Assembly (NCBI GenBank): GCA_023386855.1
Contig: JAEWIW010000272.1
Coordinates: 1 to 7,293, forward strand
Length of the DNA: 7,293 nucleotides
Reading direction: 5' to 3'
DNA from: Bacteroidota bacterium
Lineage (GTDB): Bacteria > Bacteroidota > Bacteroidia > Chitinophagales > Chitinophagaceae
Shown piece by piece: positions 6,619 to 7,293 of this stretch (positions are counted from its first letter, which is position 1; each line of letters starts with the position of its first letter). Below the pieces are notes generated by a model. The model did no database searches and was not told the origin of the DNA. It was given only the letters and a program-made list of their open reading frames with translations. The position numbers were made by a program, and so were the translations under genes.

Positions 6619-7200
6619 TTAAGCTGTTTTAACTGATTCGATTTCATCACTAAGGGCATTGAAGATCTCGTCGATGGAGCCTTCGCCCTTTACCTGCTGT
6701 ACTTTACCAAACTGGTCATAATGCCCAGCAACAGGTGCGGTCTTGTTCAGGTATTCCTGTATCCTGGCCTGGATCACGGTTTCATTTACATCATCACTTC
6801 TTCCGGAGGTCTTACCCCTGTTGAGTAATCGTTGTATAAGCTCTTCGGTGCTCACTTCCAGGGCAAGAACAATATTGATCTCGGCATTTTTCCTGGCGAG
6901 TAGTTCATCGAGTGCCACGGCCTGGGCTACAGTACGGGGAAAACCGTCGAAAAGGAAACCGGCGGCCTGGCGATTGGCATCCAGTAAAGATTCGATCATA
7001 CCGATAACCACTTCATCAGGAACAAGCTGGCCCTGGTCCATATAATTTTTGGCTTCCAGACCAAGCCGGGTTTGCTGGGCGATCTCTTCCCGGAGCAGGT
7101 TGCCGGTGGAAAGATGCACCAGTCCGTATTTTTCGATCAATTTCTCTGCCTGGGTACCCTTACCGCTACCGGGAGGGCCAAATAAGATTAAATTAAACAT
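6619..7200 (-). CDS. adk: adenylate kinase (short-LID form)
   Basis: Adenylate kinase interconverts ATP plus AMP with two ADP in the cytoplasm and maintains the energy charge. The 193-residue protein shows the P-loop GPPGSGKGT (8-16), the AMP-binding segment HLSTGNLLRE (29-38), FDGFPRT (84-90), and the LID-region arginines R128 (LNRGK) and R134 (SGRSDD), with R146 beyond. The LID is the short type: it lacks the roughly 30-residue insertion and zinc-binding cysteines of longer bacterial forms, consistent with the 190-residue length. Asn34 stands where most adenylate kinases have Asp (STGD), a mild oddity in the AMP site. ATG at 7198-7200 starts a full-length protein, with a weak AAGG at 7 bases upstream. 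The gene has its own terminator at 6581-6613 and a candidate -7 element upstream, so it may be monocistronic. Confidence 0.96.
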   Translation of the reverse strand: MFNLILFGPPGSGKGTQAEKLIEKYGLVHLSTGNLLREEIAQQTRLGLEAKNYMDQGQLVPDEVVIGMIESLLDANRQAAGFLFDGFPRTVAQAVALDELLARKNAEINIVLALEVSTEELIQRLLNRGKTSGRSDDVNETVIQARIQEYLNKTAPVAGHYDQFGKVQQVKGEGSIDEIFNALSDEIESVKTA

Positions 7201-7231
7201 CCTAAAGCCTTAAATAGTGAAAGAATGGCAG

Positions 7232-7239
7232 TAAAGATA
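7232..7239 (-). promoter_or_regulatory. candidate -7 element upstream of adk
   Basis: Read on the minus strand this is TATCTTTA, one base from the Bacteroidota -7 consensus TAnnTTTG, about 31 bases before the adk ATG. A TTG further upstream (minus strand, near 7266-7268) is 26 bases away, rather far for a -33 element, so the call is tentative. Confidence 0.35.
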
Positions 7240-7271
7240 ATTCATGAAGCCTGAAATTCCTGTATCAATTT

Positions 7272-7290
7272 GACCCCGTGGCACGGGGGC
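7272..7290. repeat. imperfect GC-rich palindrome at the window edge
   Basis: GACCCCGTG (7272-7280) and CACGGGGGC (7282-7290) are inverted copies around a single central base, with 8 of 9 positions pairing; as a hairpin it gives a 6-bp GC-rich core with a 3-base loop. It is followed by ordinary sequence rather than T-runs on the minus strand (GTCAAATTG), so it is not a standard terminator. It could be a REP-like repeat unit, a protein-binding site or part of a gene running in from the right. The window end prevents a decision. Confidence 0.45.
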
Positions 7291-7293
7291 GTG

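Noticed and set aside
7242..7293. Minus-strand frame open from the right edge to a stop at 7242-7244, ending VKLIQEFQAS, possibly the tail of a gene upstream of adk
   Set aside because: Only about 16 codons are visible, and a second minus frame is also open to 7210, so neither can be called coding from this window.
1..7293. A novel multi-gene defence, mobile or biosynthetic system
   Set aside because: Every sizeable gene except the lipoprotein belongs to a recognisable metabolic or envelope family; no transposase, recombinase, repeat array, toxin-antitoxin pair or defence domain is visible.

Overview
The window looks like ordinary chromosome from a member of the Bacteroidota, most likely of the Chitinophagaceae type. 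The evidence is protein content typical of that group (a bacterial GH3-family enzyme beside lptB, a short adenylate kinase, a small Bacteroidota-type lipoprotein), AT-rich translation starts without clear Shine-Dalgarno sequences, and upstream elements resembling the group's -7 box (TAnnTTTG). The taxon is inferred from remembered family resemblance, not from a search.

Layout. Positions 1-717 (+) hold the 3'-terminal part of lptB, the LPS-transport ATPase, cut by the left edge so that the Walker A region is missing. A GH3-superfamily acyl-adenylating enzyme follows in the same direction (764-2269, GTG start), then a FabG-type 3-oxoacyl-ACP reductase (2330-3085), probably from its own promoter. 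A strong 16-bp hairpin (3090-3127) separates fabG from a converging two-gene minus-strand unit. This unit is paaZ (3971-6010), the bifunctional ring-opening enzyme of aerobic phenylacetate degradation, followed by an enoyl-CoA hydratase/isomerase-family gene (3132-3899). Divergent from paaZ is a small lipoprotein gene of unknown function (6086-6553, +). It converges on adk (6619-7200, -), which has a canonical intrinsic terminator. The last 93 bases lie upstream of adk and contain a putative adk -7 element and an imperfect GC-rich palindrome at the window edge.

How the genes work together. paaZ and the hydratase form a small phenylacetyl-CoA catabolic unit. The rest of the paa pathway (paaABCDE, paaK and others) is not in view, so it must lie elsewhere if present. 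lptB and fabG serve envelope and fatty-acid biogenesis, and the GH3 enzyme between them has no established bacterial substrate. adk is housekeeping. No mobile element, CRISPR array, RNA gene or evident novel multi-gene system is visible. The least understood items are the GH3 enzyme in its envelope/lipid context and the small lipoprotein. No gene-free stretch exceeds about 100 bases.
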